A DNA stretch of 64,000 nt from Mesorhizobium sp. B2-1-1 (GCF_006442975.2 NZ_CP083954.1:2239501-2303500); one strand, 5' to 3'. Positions 1-9,279 are shown, numbered from the stretch's first letter. Numbers and translations are program-made. Notes: generated from the sequence alone by a model not told the origin.

Positions 1-403
1 CGCGCACCAGCCGGCCCTCGGTGATCGTATCGAGCAGGTACTTCTCGTCGTGATCGGGCCTGGCATGGAAAGCGATCACGCCGGGCGCGATCTCCAGCGT
101 CAGAGGCTGGGCGAACAGCACCTCGCGCTGCGCCCCCGTCAGTCGTTCCTGCGCGTAGATGTCGGAGGCCCACATGGTCTCATCGGCCGGATCGGCGGCG
201 ACGCGGCGGTCATGGTTGCCGCGCACGGTCGGCAGGTCCAGCGCTTCCAGCCGCGCGAACGTCTCGCGCGGCCAGAGCGGACCCGAAACGCTGTCGCCGA
301 GATTGACCGTGATGTCCGCGCCGCCGCGCCGCTCGAGGTCGGCGAGCACGGCGTCAAGCGCCAGCACATTGCCGTGGATATCGGCGAGGACAGCAATGCG
401 CAT
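1..403 (-). CDS. Metallophosphoesterase, partial (C-terminus beyond left edge)
   Basis: The reverse strand reads from an ATG at 403 into a calcineurin-like phosphoesterase. The translation begins MRIAVLADIHGN, giving the D-x-H metal motif. LGDSV (the GD motif) and GNHD follow at about residues 36 and 62. These are the first three metal-binding blocks of the superfamily, usually a dinuclear metal phosphodiesterase or phosphatase. The reading frame stays open to base 1, so the last conserved GHTH block is outside the window. The upstream neighbour is an ArsR regulator on the same strand. The specific substrate cannot be told; YfcE-like or serine/threonine phosphatase-like members start the same way. 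Confidence 0.85.
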   Translation of the reverse strand, partial: MRIAVLADIHGNVLALDAVLADLERRGGADITVNLGDSVSGPLWPRETFARLEALDLPTVRGNHDRRVAADPADETMWASDIYAQERLTGAQREVLFAQPLTLEIAPGVIAFHARPDHDEKYLLDTITEGRLVR

Positions 404-473
404 GGGAACTCCGGTTGTGAGGCAGCGTTTCCTCTCCCCACTACCGTGGGGGCGAGAACCCAGATCCCGCGAG

Positions 474-830
474 TCAGGCCGTCACTTCGATATCATGGCC
501 GCCGACCGCCGGCAGCGCCGGATCGTCGCCTGCGGCGGCAATAATGCTGTCGAGCAGGCCGGGGAAGCGGGCATCGAGATCGGCGCGGCGCAGCGTAATC
601 ATGCGGTTGGTGCCGGCCACTTCTGCGCGGGTCACGCCGGCCTCGCGCAGCTTTGCCAGGTGGTAGCTCAGATTGGTCTTCGAGGCGAGATCGAGGAATT
701 TGCTGCAGTTTAGCGGCACGCCTTCCTTGCTGGCGAGATAACGCACGATCGCCAGCCGCGTCGGGTCGCCGAGCACGGCGAGCACGATCGGCAGGCTGAT
801 CTGGTCCGTATTGGGATGTGGCAGGCTCAT
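474..830 (-). CDS. ArsR-family winged-helix transcriptional regulator
   Basis: A 118-residue protein with the ArsR/SmtB winged-helix layout. VLAVLGDPTRLAIVRYLA marks the first helices at about residues 17-34, and TNLSYHLAKLREAG is the recognition helix region near residues 52-65. No cysteine metal-binding cluster (such as CVC on the recognition helix) is visible, so metal sensing is not indicated. It is divergent from the MFS exporter starting at 1025, and a 194-base gap separates them, so it probably regulates that gene. An inverted repeat, GTTCAA and TTGAAC, in the gap is a candidate operator. Confidence 0.85.
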   Translation of the reverse strand: MSLPHPNTDQISLPIVLAVLGDPTRLAIVRYLASKEGVPLNCSKFLDLASKTNLSYHLAKLREAGVTRAEVAGTNRMITLRRADLDARFPGLLDSIIAAAGDDPALPAVGGHDIEVTA

Positions 831-991
831 GGTTGCAACCTAAGCACAGTTCCGGCCGATTTCAACGCACCCGCTCCGCGTCTGCCGTGCACCCCGCTCT
901 CCCTTTCACGACCGTGCTGACACAGGGCTGTCAGGATGGTTGTGCTATTTTTCCCTGGCTTCATTGACATCCTGCCGGGTTATGTCCAATT

Positions 992-1009
992 GTTCAATAA
1001 CTTTTGAAC
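992..1009. promoter_or_regulatory. Inverted repeat upstream of MFS exporter, candidate operator
   Basis: GTTCAA and TTGAAC arms are separated by six bases and lie 16 bases before the ATG at 1025. A TTGACA hexamer at 964-969 could be the -35 element of the same promoter, though no good -10 is visible. The divergent ArsR gene is the obvious candidate to bind here. Assignment is inferred from position only. Confidence 0.35.
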
Positions 1010-1024
1010 TAAGGACACATCGCC

Positions 1025-2203
1025 ATGGACAAGCGGATTTTCTGGCTTGCGCTCGGATCGTTTGCGATCTCGACCGAAGGCTTCGTCATCTCCAGCCTTC
1101 TGCCCGACATCGCCAGGGATGCCGGCATCTCCGTTCCGCTCGCCGGCACGCTGATCACCGCCTTCGCGCTCGCCTATGCGGTCGGCACGCCGATCCTGGC
1201 GACGCTGACCGGCGAATGGGACCGGCGCCGCGTCATCCTGTGGACGCTGGTGTTCTTCGTCATCGGCAATGTTGCCGCGGCCTTGAGTTCCTCCTTCGAA
1301 GTGCTGCTCGCCGCGCGCATCATCATGGCGCTGTCGTCTGGCCTGTTCGCGGCGACCGCGCAAGGCACGGCGGTGGCGCTGGTCGATGATCATCACCGGG
1401 CCCGCGCCATTGCCGTCGTCGTCGGCGGCACCACGGTGGCGGTGGCGGTGGGCGCCCCGCTCGGTGCGCTGGTCGCGGCGATAGCCGGCTGGCGCGGCAC
1501 GTTCTATGCCATCGCAGGCCTCGGCGCGCTCGCCGGTGCCATCCTCTGGTACCGGCTGCCGCGCGGCATCATCGGCACCAAGCTGCCGCTGAAGCGTCGG
1601 CTGGCGGCGGCAATGCGTCCCGGCGTGATGCCGATCCTGGTGACGACCACACTTGCCCTCATCGGCGCCTTCACCGTGTTCAGCTTCATCGCGCCGCTGG
1701 CCATCGAAGCCAGCGGGCTCTCCCCGATAGCGCTGCCCGGCATGCTGCTCGCCTTCGGCGTCGGCGCCGTCATCGGCAACATCGCCGGCGGCCAGGCCGC
1801 AGACCGCTTCGGCGCTACGCGCACCGTCGGCTGGTCGCTGGCGCTGAGCGCTGCCATGCTCGTCACCTTCTCGCTGATCCCGGCCTTTCTGCCGCATCAT
1901 CTCGCCGGGCCGGCGCTGATGGGCATGATGGTGCCATGGGGCATCGTCGGCTGGGCCTTCCCGCCGGCGCAGGCGAGCCGCATCATCAAGCTCGCCCCGG
2001 ACGCTGCCCCGATCGTGCTGTCGCTCAACGCCTCCGCGCTCTACCTCGGCGTGGCGCTCGGCGCGGTGGTTGGCGGCGCCGTGCTGCGCTATGGCGGTCC
2101 GGCCGATCTGGGCCTCATCGCGGCCGTCTTCCCCGTCGTCGGGCTCGGCATCGTGCTGGCCGGCCGGATGCTGGCGCGGCCGGTCGCCATGCCGGCGGAG
2201 TAG
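1025..2203 (+). CDS. MFS transporter, DHA1-type drug/sugar exporter
   Basis: A 392-residue, very hydrophobic protein with the 12-helix major facilitator pattern. It opens ALGSFAISTEGFVISSLLPDIARD, typical of the AraJ/YdhP/NepI exporter group, and motif A appears in degenerate form as TGEWDRRRVIL near residues 61-71. The length fits the family. It probably exports a small molecule by proton antiport at the inner membrane. The divergent ArsR gene is its likely regulator. The long minus-strand frame through this gene is a codon-composition shadow. Confidence 0.87.
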   Translation: MDKRIFWLALGSFAISTEGFVISSLLPDIARDAGISVPLAGTLITAFALAYAVGTPILATLTGEWDRRRVILWTLVFFVIGNVAAALSSSFEVLLAARIIMALSSGLFAATAQGTAVALVDDHHRARAIAVVVGGTTVAVAVGAPLGALVAAIAGWRGTFYAIAGLGALAGAILWYRLPRGIIGTKLPLKRRLAAAMRPGVMPILVTTTLALIGAFTVFSFIAPLAIEASGLSPIALPGMLLAFGVGAVIGNIAGGQAADRFGATRTVGWSLALSAAMLVTFSLIPAFLPHHLAGPALMGMMVPWGIVGWAFPPAQASRIIKLAPDAAPIVLSLNASALYLGVALGAVVGGAVLRYGGPADLGLIAAVFPVVGLGIVLAGRMLARPVAMPAE

Positions 2204-2244
2204 AGGGCGCCAAGCTTTTCGTCGCTGGTTCTTTCGCGGCCGCT

Positions 2245-2709
2245 TCAACTGGAGGGAGCGGCCGCCGGCGTTTCGAGGTCCAGAGAGGCCACAGCATCCA
2301 GCGTCGCACGCAGCTTCGCGGCTTGCTCCGCGCCGATCATCTCCTCGAAGCGCTGCTGTGCGACACTCCACAGCTTGATCGCCTCTTCGAGTTTGGCCTG
2401 GCCGTGCGGCGTCAGCCGGACGCGCTTGACGCGGCGATCGTCCTTATCGGGGAAGGTTTCGACATAGCCGTCGCGGACCAGCGGCTTCAGCGTATGGCCG
2501 AGCGCCGAGAGATCCATGATCAGCGCCTCGGCAACGGTCCCCATCGCCGGTTCGCTGCTGGCACTGATCTGAAAGAGCAGGCCAAATTGCGTGCCTTTCA
2601 GCCCGGAAGGCGCAAGCGCGTCGTCGTAGAAGCGGCCGAGCCTGCGCGCGGTGCGCCGCAAGGTGGCATTGTTGCACCGGCTGAATCCCGGTTGCTGAAG
2701 ATCGGTCAT
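2245..2709 (-). CDS. MarR-family transcriptional regulator
   Basis: From an ATG at 2709 with a GAGGAG ribosome site directly upstream, the product is 154 residues. It carries the MarR fold: FYDDALAPSGLKGTQFGLLFQI for the dimer helix, LSALGHTLKPLVRDGYV for the recognition helix, and DDRRVKRVRLTPHG for the wing (DxR motif). MarR proteins bind palindromes as dimers and usually lose DNA on ligand binding. It is divergent from the SDR gene at 2902, which it may control. A longer frame starts at 2778 but lacks a ribosome site. Confidence 0.87.
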   Translation of the reverse strand: MTDLQQPGFSRCNNATLRRTARRLGRFYDDALAPSGLKGTQFGLLFQISASSEPAMGTVAEALIMDLSALGHTLKPLVRDGYVETFPDKDDRRVKRVRLTPHGQAKLEEAIKLWSVAQQRFEEMIGAEQAAKLRATLDAVASLDLETPAAAPSS

Positions 2710-2901
2710 GTCAACTCCTCGCTGGCAAAGCCTGTGCCAGCCTGCCGCAGAAATAGTTTTCGCGGCCGCCGTTGACAAGATAGTGGCATATACCTACTTG
2801 GCCGAAAGTGGCATATGCCACCAATTGACGATCGAGAAGCTCGGCAGCCGGCGCATCCGTCGAAGCCGAACCAGAGCGAAGAGCGCGAAAGGAACAGGAC
2901 A

Positions 2902-3696
2902 ATGAGCAAGAATGAGAAGAAGGGCACCGCCGTCATCACCGGCGCTTCCTCCGGCATCGGCGCTGTCTATGCCGACCGGCTGGCGGGGCAGGGATATGAT
3001 CTGGTGCTGGTGGCGCGCCGCGCCGACCGGCTCGAGGAATTGGCTGAAAGGCTGCGCTATGCCTATAGCCGCAAGGCCAGCGTGATCAGTGCCGATCTGG
3101 CCGACGACGATGATGTGCGGCGGGTGGAGCGGGCGGTATCGACGGATGACAGCGTCACGCTGTTGGTCAACAATGCCGGGCTTGGCGGTGCGCAGGTGGT
3201 TGCGACGGCGGACGCCGATGCGGCTGAACGCATGATCAAGGTCAATGTGATCGCCCTGACGCGGTTGACGCGTGCTGTGCTGCCGGGATTTCTCGCGCGC
3301 AACCGCGGCGCTATCGTCAACATCGCGTCGGTGCTGGCCTTCGACACCTCATTCGGCGGCATCTACAGCGGCACCAAGGCCTATGTCGTCAACTTCACCG
3401 AAGCCCTGCAGCGCGAGGTTGCCGGCACCCATGTCCAGGCGCAGGTGGTGCTGCCGGGGGCGACCCGGACCGATTTCTGGGAAGCCGCGGGAAGCGATAT
3501 CGACCAGCTTCCGAAGGAAATCATCATGACTGCCGACGATATGGTCGATGCTGCCCTTGTCGGCCTGGCCAGGGGCGAAGCCGTCACCGTGCCCGCGCTT
3601 GCCGATACGGCCAAGCTGGACGCCTTCCTCGGCGCCCGGCAGACCTTCTACGGCAGCCTGCACGCCGACAAGCCAGCCGCACGCTACGCGGCTTGA
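2902..3696 (+). CDS. SDR-family oxidoreductase
   Basis: A 264-residue short-chain dehydrogenase. The Rossmann motif TGASSGIG sits near residues 12-19, NNAG near residue 93, the catalytic serine in IVNIASVLAF, and YSGTK supplies the Y-x3-K pair. The start at 2902 is chosen because AAAGGAAC precedes it and the family motif then falls at the normal distance. ARRADRLEELAERL suggests an NADP-preferring form of the DltE/YdfG group. The substrate is unknown. It is divergent from a MarR gene, an arrangement common for inducible detoxifying reductases. Confidence 0.88.
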   Translation: MSKNEKKGTAVITGASSGIGAVYADRLAGQGYDLVLVARRADRLEELAERLRYAYSRKASVISADLADDDDVRRVERAVSTDDSVTLLVNNAGLGGAQVVATADADAAERMIKVNVIALTRLTRAVLPGFLARNRGAIVNIASVLAFDTSFGGIYSGTKAYVVNFTEALQREVAGTHVQAQVVLPGATRTDFWEAAGSDIDQLPKEIIMTADDMVDAALVGLARGEAVTVPALADTAKLDAFLGARQTFYGSLHADKPAARYAA

Positions 3697-3704
3697 CAGG
3701 ATTC

Positions 3705-3740
3705 GGGTTCCTCGCCTCGCCTTGCGGGGGCGAGGAACCC
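3705..3740. terminator. Hairpin between convergent genes, probable bidirectional terminator
   Basis: A perfect 12-base stem, GGGTTCCTCGCC with GGCGAGGAACCC, encloses a 12-base loop. It lies between the ends of the convergent SDR and LysE genes. No strong T tract follows, so it could equally be a dispersed palindrome or a message-stabilising hairpin. Confidence 0.5.
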
Positions 3741-3758
3741 AGGTTCTGCAGGCCCATC

Positions 3759-4358
3759 TTACGCCTGCCGCCACATCGGAATGATCGATGCCGCCAGCAC
3801 CAGGCCGAGCAGGATGTTGAGCGCGCGCCATTGCCGCTCGGTCTTCAGCAGCCGGGCGAGCAGCATGCCGGCCACACACCATAGCGACAGCGAGAAGGCG
3901 GCGGTGAGGCCGAAGGTGGAGCCGAGCAGCAGGGCCAGCCGCGCCGGCCCGTCGGCGAGTGCGGCGAAGGATGCCGCGGCTCCAAGCCCCATCGCCCAGC
4001 CCTTGGGGTTCATCCACTGAATGCCGGCACCGCCGAGAAAACTGTTCGGTTTGACCATCGTCAGGTCGAGCTTGGGCGCTCCCGCACGGCCGATCTTGAG
4101 CGCCAGCCAGACGAGGTAGAGTGAGCCGGCGATCTTCATGGCAAGCTGCAAGGACGGCATGGCGAGAAGCAGGCCGGCCAGCCCGGCGGCCGCCGCCCCG
4201 GTGACTGTGGCTAGGCCGGCCGCGCTGCCGACCACCAGCGGGATGGAGCGGCGAAAGCCGAACTGCGCGCCCGACGCCGTCGACAAGGTGGTGGCGATGC
4301 CGGGCGTGCTGGTCGCCACCAGGGCGAACAGGATCAGCGGGATGACGGGTTGGAGCAT
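3759..4358 (-). CDS. LysE/RhtB-family amino-acid exporter
   Basis: A 199-residue membrane protein with about six hydrophobic segments. The N-terminus reads LILFALVATSTPGIATTLSTASGAQFGFRRS, a variant of the LysE family signature TPGPN...GxxxGxR in which PGP has become PGI. NPKGWAMGLGAAA in the middle is the conserved NPK block of the family. It probably exports an amino acid or related metabolite across the inner membrane. The divergent LysR gene at 4446 is the expected regulator. Confidence 0.87.
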   Translation of the reverse strand: MLQPVIPLILFALVATSTPGIATTLSTASGAQFGFRRSIPLVVGSAAGLATVTGAAAAGLAGLLLAMPSLQLAMKIAGSLYLVWLALKIGRAGAPKLDLTMVKPNSFLGGAGIQWMNPKGWAMGLGAAASFAALADGPARLALLLGSTFGLTAAFSLSLWCVAGMLLARLLKTERQWRALNILLGLVLAASIIPMWRQA

Positions 4359-4405
4359 GCGGCGTCCTCTGTCGAAGGCCCCATGTTAAATGCAGCCGCA
4401 TATCA

Positions 4406-4422
4406 GTAAATGCAATGTTTAC
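4406..4422. promoter_or_regulatory. Candidate LysR operator between lysE-like and lysR-like genes
   Basis: GTAAA-TGCAATG-TTTAC is a perfect 5-base inverted repeat with a 7-base centre, fitting the T-N11-A style of LysR boxes. It sits in the 87-base gap between the two divergent starts, where an autoregulated LysR would bind. Confidence 0.45.
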
Positions 4423-4445
4423 GATGACAGGCATTAGCATCTATA

Positions 4446-5324
4446 ATGCAGGACATGATCCGCAACCTCGATACGACGCTCATGCGCACCTTCGTCACCG
4501 TCGCCGACAAGGCCAGCATGACGGCGGCGGCCAATGCGCTGCACCTGACGCAAGGCGCCGTCAGCCAGCAAGTCCGGCGGCTGGAGGAGGCGCTCGGCCG
4601 CAGCCTGTTCGAGCGCGACCGGCGCGGCTTGCGGCTGACCTCTTCCGGCGAGCGGCTGTTCGGCAAGGCAAAGCGGCTGCTCAGCCTCAACGACGAGATC
4701 TGGGCCGAAATGGCTGCCAATGTCGTGGCCGGCCAGGTGCGGTTCGGCGTGCCTTACGACCTTGTCGGCACGACGCTGGCGCCGGTGCTGAAAGCCTATG
4801 CGCAAACCTATCCGCAGGTCGAGATATCGCTGGTCTGCGCCTCCTCACCGGAATTGGCCGCGGCGCTCGCGGCCGGCACTATCGACCTGGCGGTCATCGA
4901 GGAGCGGGTGGGGGCATCGGATGGCGAGTGCCTCGCCATCGATCGGCTGGTGTGGGTCGGCGCCAAGGGCGGTGTCGCGCGCGCCAAGCGCCCCCTACCG
5001 GTCTCGATGGTCGCCGACAGCTGCGCCTTCCGGCCGGTTGTGCTTTCGGCGCTCCACGAGCATGGGCTGGAATGGCGCACCGTGTTCGAGAACGGCAATA
5101 TCGACGCGACGACCGCAACGGTGCGTTCCGATCTGGCCGTCACCACCTGGCTGGCCTCCACGGTGCCGGCCGATCTCGACATATTGCCGTCCGAGTCCGG
5201 CCTGCCGCCGCTGCCGAATTTCTCGATCAACCTGCATCTGCCGAGGCACGGCGTCGGCCCGGCGGCGCAAGCGTTCGCACGGCATATACGCGACGGGCTG
5301 GCGCGCCGGCCGCAGGCGGCTTGA
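4446..5324 (+). CDS. LysR-family transcriptional regulator
   Basis: A 292-residue LysR protein. The N-terminal helix-turn-helix is clear: LDTTLMRTFVTVADKASMTAAANALHLTQGAVSQQVRRLEE, with the usual effector-binding periplasmic-protein-like fold behind it. The length is typical. It is divergent from the LysE-type exporter, which by the usual arrangement it activates when the exported amino acid accumulates (as LysG does for LysE). The ligand is not known. Confidence 0.9.
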   Translation: MQDMIRNLDTTLMRTFVTVADKASMTAAANALHLTQGAVSQQVRRLEEALGRSLFERDRRGLRLTSSGERLFGKAKRLLSLNDEIWAEMAANVVAGQVRFGVPYDLVGTTLAPVLKAYAQTYPQVEISLVCASSPELAAALAAGTIDLAVIEERVGASDGECLAIDRLVWVGAKGGVARAKRPLPVSMVADSCAFRPVVLSALHEHGLEWRTVFENGNIDATTATVRSDLAVTTWLASTVPADLDILPSESGLPPLPNFSINLHLPRHGVGPAAQAFARHIRDGLARRPQAA

Positions 5325-5343
5325 GGGAATTTTCAGAACCTGG

Positions 5344-5377
5344 TTTCCTCTCCTCCACGTTCGTGGAGGAGAGGAAA
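5344..5377. terminator. Bidirectional hairpin terminator
   Basis: A perfect 16-base stem with a two-base loop lies between the convergent ends of the LysR gene (5324) and the RibD-C family gene (5386). A-rich and T-rich flanks on both sides let it serve both strands. Confidence 0.65.
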
Positions 5378-5385
5378 AGAAGCGT

Positions 5386-6036
5386 TTACTTCCAGGTCCT
5401 GCGCCGCTCGAGCTCGGCGTCGGATGGCTCCCCCGTGACAAAGGAACCGGTCTTGATTTCGCCGGCGCGCTCGTAGGTCGCCATGATGACGCCGGTGCTG
5501 GAAGCCTGCGAGCGGGTCAGCTTGAAGGCGGCCGGCATCGCGTCATCGCCGAACAGCCGCTTGCCCTTGCCCAGCAACAGCGGGAAGATCATCAGCCGAA
5601 TCTCGTCGATCAGCCCATTGGCGAGCAGGGTCTGGATCAGATTGGCCGATCCCTGGATGAGCAGGTCAGGTCCATCTTCCTGTTTGAGGCGGCGCAACGC
5701 CGGGACGATATCAGGCCCAAGCGATTGCGTGTTCTGCCAGGTGAGCGAATCCGGACGATGCGTCGCTACGTATTTGGTCGCAGGGTTGAAGGCATCCGCG
5801 ATCGGATCTTTCTGATACGGCCAGTATGCGGCGAATATGTCGTAGGTTCTGCGGCCGAGCAACAGGGCGAAGGGTTTGGAGAATAGTTCATCCATTGCCG
5901 CGCCCGCCACTTCGTCAAAATAGTGGAACGTCCAGCCGCCGAACTTGAAGCCGCCGACGGGATCCTCCTCCGGGCCGCCCGGCGCCTGCATGACGCCGTC
6001 GAGGCTGACGAATGTCGCCGCTATGATCTTTCTCAT
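5386..6036 (-). CDS. Dihydrofolate reductase-family protein (RibD C-terminal type)
   Basis: A 216-residue protein with the RibD-C/DHFR-like fold. It starts MRKIIAATFVSLDGVMQAPGG, the signature of this reductase group, followed by ALLLGRRTYDIFAAYWPY and the NADPH-binding stretch LLIQGSANLIQTLL. The family includes riboflavin-pathway reductases, but stand-alone copies like this one are mostly uncharacterised. The tail beyond about residue 190 is longer than in many relatives. Function beyond NADPH-dependent reductase is unknown. Confidence 0.85.
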   Translation of the reverse strand: MRKIIAATFVSLDGVMQAPGGPEEDPVGGFKFGGWTFHYFDEVAGAAMDELFSKPFALLLGRRTYDIFAAYWPYQKDPIADAFNPATKYVATHRPDSLTWQNTQSLGPDIVPALRRLKQEDGPDLLIQGSANLIQTLLANGLIDEIRLMIFPLLLGKGKRLFGDDAMPAAFKLTRSQASSTGVIMATYERAGEIKTGSFVTGEPSDAELERRRTWK

Positions 6037-6138
6037 GGGATGCTCCTCCTGTTTCGATCCACGCCGTCAGGGCCGGACTTCAGCCCAAGGACGGATGACT
6101 GGCTGGCCGTCCGACAGGGCGTGCCGAATTTCGGTTCG

Positions 6139-6981
6139 TCAGACCCGAGGCCGCGCATCGAGGCTGCGTGACGAAAACCAGACATGCTCAAAGATCGCGG
6201 TGGCGGTGCGGTCCGGCAACTTGTCCGCTGTCAGCCAGATCGAGCGGCTGCGCGCGGCCTGGTCGCGCGTCGGGATTTTTGCCGCGAGACTTGCAACCGA
6301 CGCGCCGGAGCAAGGGATGAACCAGGAGCGCATGAAAGGGTCGCAGGCAAAACCGTTTTCGGTGCGGGTCACCAGAACGGCCAGGGGAACGCGCTCGGCC
6401 GGGCGCCACGGGAAGATCATGCGGCCGTCCGGCTTCAGCGCCTTGAGCCAGCCGGGTGGAGGTGCCGCGACGCCGGCATTGACATAGATGACGTCCGACG
6501 GCGGCAAATCCGATGTGACGGCATCGCCAGGAATGACAGTGACGTTCTCGTAGCCCGCAAGGTTTGCCTTTGCCCGCGAGGCAAGATCGGCGTCCAGTTC
6601 GAAGGCGGCAACGGTGCCGCCAGGTGAAACCAACCTGGCCAGCAAAGCCGTGTAGTAGCCGGTGCCGGCGCCGATGTGAGTGACAGCCTCGCCGGGCCTG
6701 GGCGCGAGTTTCCCGATCCACATGGCGTGCAGGAACGGCTCGCCATTGTTGATGCCCTTGTCGGCATCGAGCACCACCAGCACGTTCTGATAGATGAAGC
6801 GCGGGTCGGCGCTCGGGGTCTCGACCGCGCCTTGGCCGGCGACGATCGTCCATGGGCCAGGACCGAGAAACGCCTCGCGCGGCACGGCCGCGAACACCTC
6901 TTCAAGACGCGGATCGGCGGAACGCGCCTGGGCAGCCATCAGCTTGGCATAGAAGCTTCGGGATTGGGCTATCGTGGTCAT
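6139..6981 (-). CDS. Protein-L-isoaspartate O-methyltransferase-like SAM methyltransferase
   Basis: From the ATG at 6981 the product is 280 residues. The family hallmarks are FYAKLMAAQ at the start, VPREAFLGPGPW, and the SAM-binding glycine loop VTHIGAGTGYYTALLARL. VAAFELD supplies the acidic ribose contact. Classical Pcm repairs isoaspartyl residues in aged proteins, but this version lacks the usual start of the substrate loop and has an extra C-terminal section, so it may methylate something else. It lies just downstream of mntH on the same strand, 46 bases away. Confidence 0.75.
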   Translation of the reverse strand: MTTIAQSRSFYAKLMAAQARSADPRLEEVFAAVPREAFLGPGPWTIVAGQGAVETPSADPRFIYQNVLVVLDADKGINNGEPFLHAMWIGKLAPRPGEAVTHIGAGTGYYTALLARLVSPGGTVAAFELDADLASRAKANLAGYENVTVIPGDAVTSDLPPSDVIYVNAGVAAPPPGWLKALKPDGRMIFPWRPAERVPLAVLVTRTENGFACDPFMRSWFIPCSGASVASLAAKIPTRDQAARSRSIWLTADKLPDRTATAIFEHVWFSSRSLDARPRV

Positions 6982-7027
6982 GATCGACCGAGAAATAGCG
7001 CGGGCCGCGTCTTTGTCGCGGCCGATC

Positions 7028-8392
7028 TCAGCCGATCCCGAACAGCGTGTCGTAGAGCAGCTTGAAGTTGAGCACCAGGATGATGGCGGCGACCACCCAG
7101 GCGAGCGCCGCAACGCCGCGCGGGATGGCAAGGCTGCCCATCTTCTTCCTGTCAGAGACGAACTGGACCAGCGGGATTACCGCGAAGGGCAGTTGCATCG
7201 ACAGGATCACCTGGCTGAACACCAGCAACTGGCCGGTGCCCTTTTCGCCGTAGAGCGCGGTGACGACCACCACGGGGATGATGGCGAGGCCGCGCGTCAG
7301 CAGGCGCCGCGCCCATTGCGGAATGCGCAGGCGCAGGAAGCCTTCCATGACGATCTGGCCGGCAAGCGTGGCGGTCACCGTCGAGTTCAGGCCGGAGGCG
7401 AGCAGCGCCACGGCAAACAGGATCGAGGCGATGCTCAGGCCGAGCAGCGGCGACAGCAGTTCGAAAGCCTGGCCAATCTCGGCGACGTCCTGGTGGCCGG
7501 TGTTGTGGAAGGCGACCGCCGACACGATCAGGATCGAGGCGTTGACGAACAGGGCCAGCATCAGGGCGATGGTCGAGTCCGTCGTTGCCCATTTGATGGC
7601 GTCGCGCTTGCCCTCGTCGGTGCGTTCATAGGCGCGGGTCTGCACGATTGAGGAGTGCAGATAGAGATTGTGCGGCATGACGGTGGCGCCGATGATGCCG
7701 ATGGCGATGTAGAGCATCGCCGGATTGGTGACGATTTCGGATGACGGCACGAACATCGAATGCAGGATCGTGCCGGCCGGCGGCGCGGCGACGAAGATCT
7801 GGATGGCAAAGCAGCTGAAGATGATGATCAGAAGCGCGATGACGAAGGCTTCGAGATAGCGGAAGCCCTTGTTCATCAACAAAAGCACCAGGAAGGCGTC
7901 GAGCGCGGTGAGCATGGCGCCGCCGATCAGCGGAATGCCGAACAGGAGCTGCAGCGCGATCGCGGTGCCGATCACTTCGGCGAGGTCGCAGGCGATGATG
8001 GCGAGCTCGCAGGCGATCCACAGCACGAAGTTCACCGGACGCGGGTAGTAGGCGCGGCAGGCCTGGGCGAGGTCGCGGTCAGTGGCGATGCCGAGACGCG
8101 CGGCCAGCGCCTGCAGCAGGATCGCCATCAGGTTGGACAGCATGATGATGAACAGCAGCGTGTAGCCGAACTGGGCGCCGCCGGCGAGGTCTGTCGCCCA
8201 GTTGCCCGGGTCCATATAGCCGACCGAGACCATGTAGCCCGGCCCCATGAAGGCAAACAGGCGACGGAACCAGACGCCCGAATTCGGCACGGCGATCGAG
8301 GAATTGACCTCGCGCAGACTCGGCTGCTCGTCGCCTGGCCTGTCGAACCGCCACGCGGGTCTGGCTATGGCGGTGGCGTCGGTCTCGGACAT
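7028..8392 (-). CDS. mntH: NRAMP-type Mn2+/Fe2+ transporter MntH
   Basis: A 454-residue NRAMP protein with about eleven membrane helices. The metal-site motif in helix 1 reads [14 protein letters not shown] (DPGN), and [15 protein letters not shown] supplies the helix 6 MPH motif, both needed for Mn2+ binding. It imports Mn2+ (and Fe2+) with protons across the inner membrane. The ATG at 8392 is preferred: the longer frame from 8449 would run through the putative MntR operator. The divergent mntR gene completes a classic self-contained manganese module. Confidence 0.93.
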   Translation of the reverse strand: MSETDATAIARPAWRFDRPGDEQPSLREVNSSIAVPNSGVWFRRLFAFMGPGYMVSVGYMDPGNWATDLAGGAQFGYTLLFIIMLSNLMAILLQALAARLGIATDRDLAQACRAYYPRPVNFVLWIACELAIIACDLAEVIGTAIALQLLFGIPLIGGAMLTALDAFLVLLLMNKGFRYLEAFVIALLIIIFSCFAIQIFVAAPPAGTILHSMFVPSSEIVTNPAMLYIAIGIIGATVMPHNLYLHSSIVQTRAYERTDEGKRDAIKWATTDSTIALMLALFVNASILIVSAVAFHNTGHQDVAEIGQAFELLSPLLGLSIASILFAVALLASGLNSTVTATLAGQIVMEGFLRLRIPQWARRLLTRGLAIIPVVVVTALYGEKGTGQLLVFSQVILSMQLPFAVIPLVQFVSDRKKMGSLAIPRGVAALAWVVAAIILVLNFKLLYDTLFGIG

Positions 8393-8444
8393 GGCGAATT
8401 CCGCTTGATGCAATGGATGATGTCTCCTATCTATGTCGCGGCTC

Positions 8445-8468
8445 AACATTATGCAATATGCTATATTT
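8445..8468. promoter_or_regulatory. Putative MntR operator in mntH-mntR gap
   Basis: The half-sites AACATTATGC and GCTATATTT form an imperfect inverted repeat with AATAT-rich spacing. They resemble the AAACATAGC half-site known for enterobacterial MntR. It lies 53 bases before the mntH ATG and upstream of mntR, placing it to repress mntH when Mn2+ is plentiful. Confidence 0.55.
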
Positions 8469-8624
8469 CATTGATCATGCTTTTGTGATGTGATCGATCG
8501 TGCTCCGACGCGGCGGCGATGCGGTTGCGCCTGGGCCCGAATGCAAATAAACGCCAGGATTGTGGGGGCCCGTGCTATGAATGCGGGCCGATTCAATCTT
8601 CGGGCAGCCAAGGAGGAGCGCATA

Positions 8625-9074
8625 TTGGCGCTGAAGAACAGACCGGTCCCGCGTGAGCCGCTGCCCGATGCCGATGTCCATTCGGAAGGGTTCCGGCAGA
8701 CGCGCGAAGCGCGCCGCAGCGCGCTGGTCGAGGACTATGTCGAGTTGATCGCCGACCTGATCGAGGACGGCAACGAGGCTCGCCAGGTCGACATCGCGGC
8801 CAGGCTGGGGGTCGCCCAACCGACAGTGGCCAAGATGCTGACCAGGCTGTGTGCCGACGGGCTGGTCTCTAGAAAGCCTTATCGCGGCGTGTTCTTGACC
8901 GAAGCCGGTCGCAAGGTCGCGGAAGAGAGCCGCATTCGCCACCAGACGGTGGAGGCTTTTTTGCGTTCGCTCGGCGTCAGCGCCGAGACGGCGCGCATCG
9001 ATGCCGAGGGCATAGAGCACCATGTCAGCGCCGAGACACTGGAAGCGTTCCGCAAGGCGATGACGGCGGGCTAG
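8625..9074 (+). CDS. mntR: Manganese-responsive DtxR-family repressor MntR
   Basis: From a TTG at 8625 with an AAGGAGG site eight bases upstream, the product is 149 residues, the usual length for proteobacterial MntR. The core [13 protein letters not shown]...[28 protein letters not shown] helix-turn-helix and the [17 protein letters not shown] metal-site segment match E. coli MntR closely. It binds DNA when loaded with Mn2+. An in-frame ATG at 8577 would add 16 residues but has no good ribosome site. It is divergent from mntH, its expected target. Confidence 0.92.
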   Translation: MALKNRPVPREPLPDADVHSEGFRQTREARRSALVEDYVELIADLIEDGNEARQVDIAARLGVAQPTVAKMLTRLCADGLVSRKPYRGVFLTEAGRKVAEESRIRHQTVEAFLRSLGVSAETARIDAEGIEHHVSAETLEAFRKAMTAG

Positions 9075-9279
9075 GGACTTTGCCAAGACGCCGGCCCCGT
9101 TTCGCCGGCGATACCATAGACATTCCACAGTCGCGGCCAGAGCAGCGGAGCCAACATGCCAGCACGGCCACGGCCGCGAAAAATGCTGTGACTTGGCGCA
9201 ACCATTGAGATAATTGTTCATGAGGTGGAGCCGGCCTCGCGCCGGATCGACCAGTAAATTCGCAGCGCGGGGAGTTGCC

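Noticed and set aside
980..2371. 463-residue minus-strand frame across the MFS exporter
   Set aside because: Low-complexity, Arg/Asp/Gly-rich translation with no family; it mirrors the codon bias of the real plus-strand gene.
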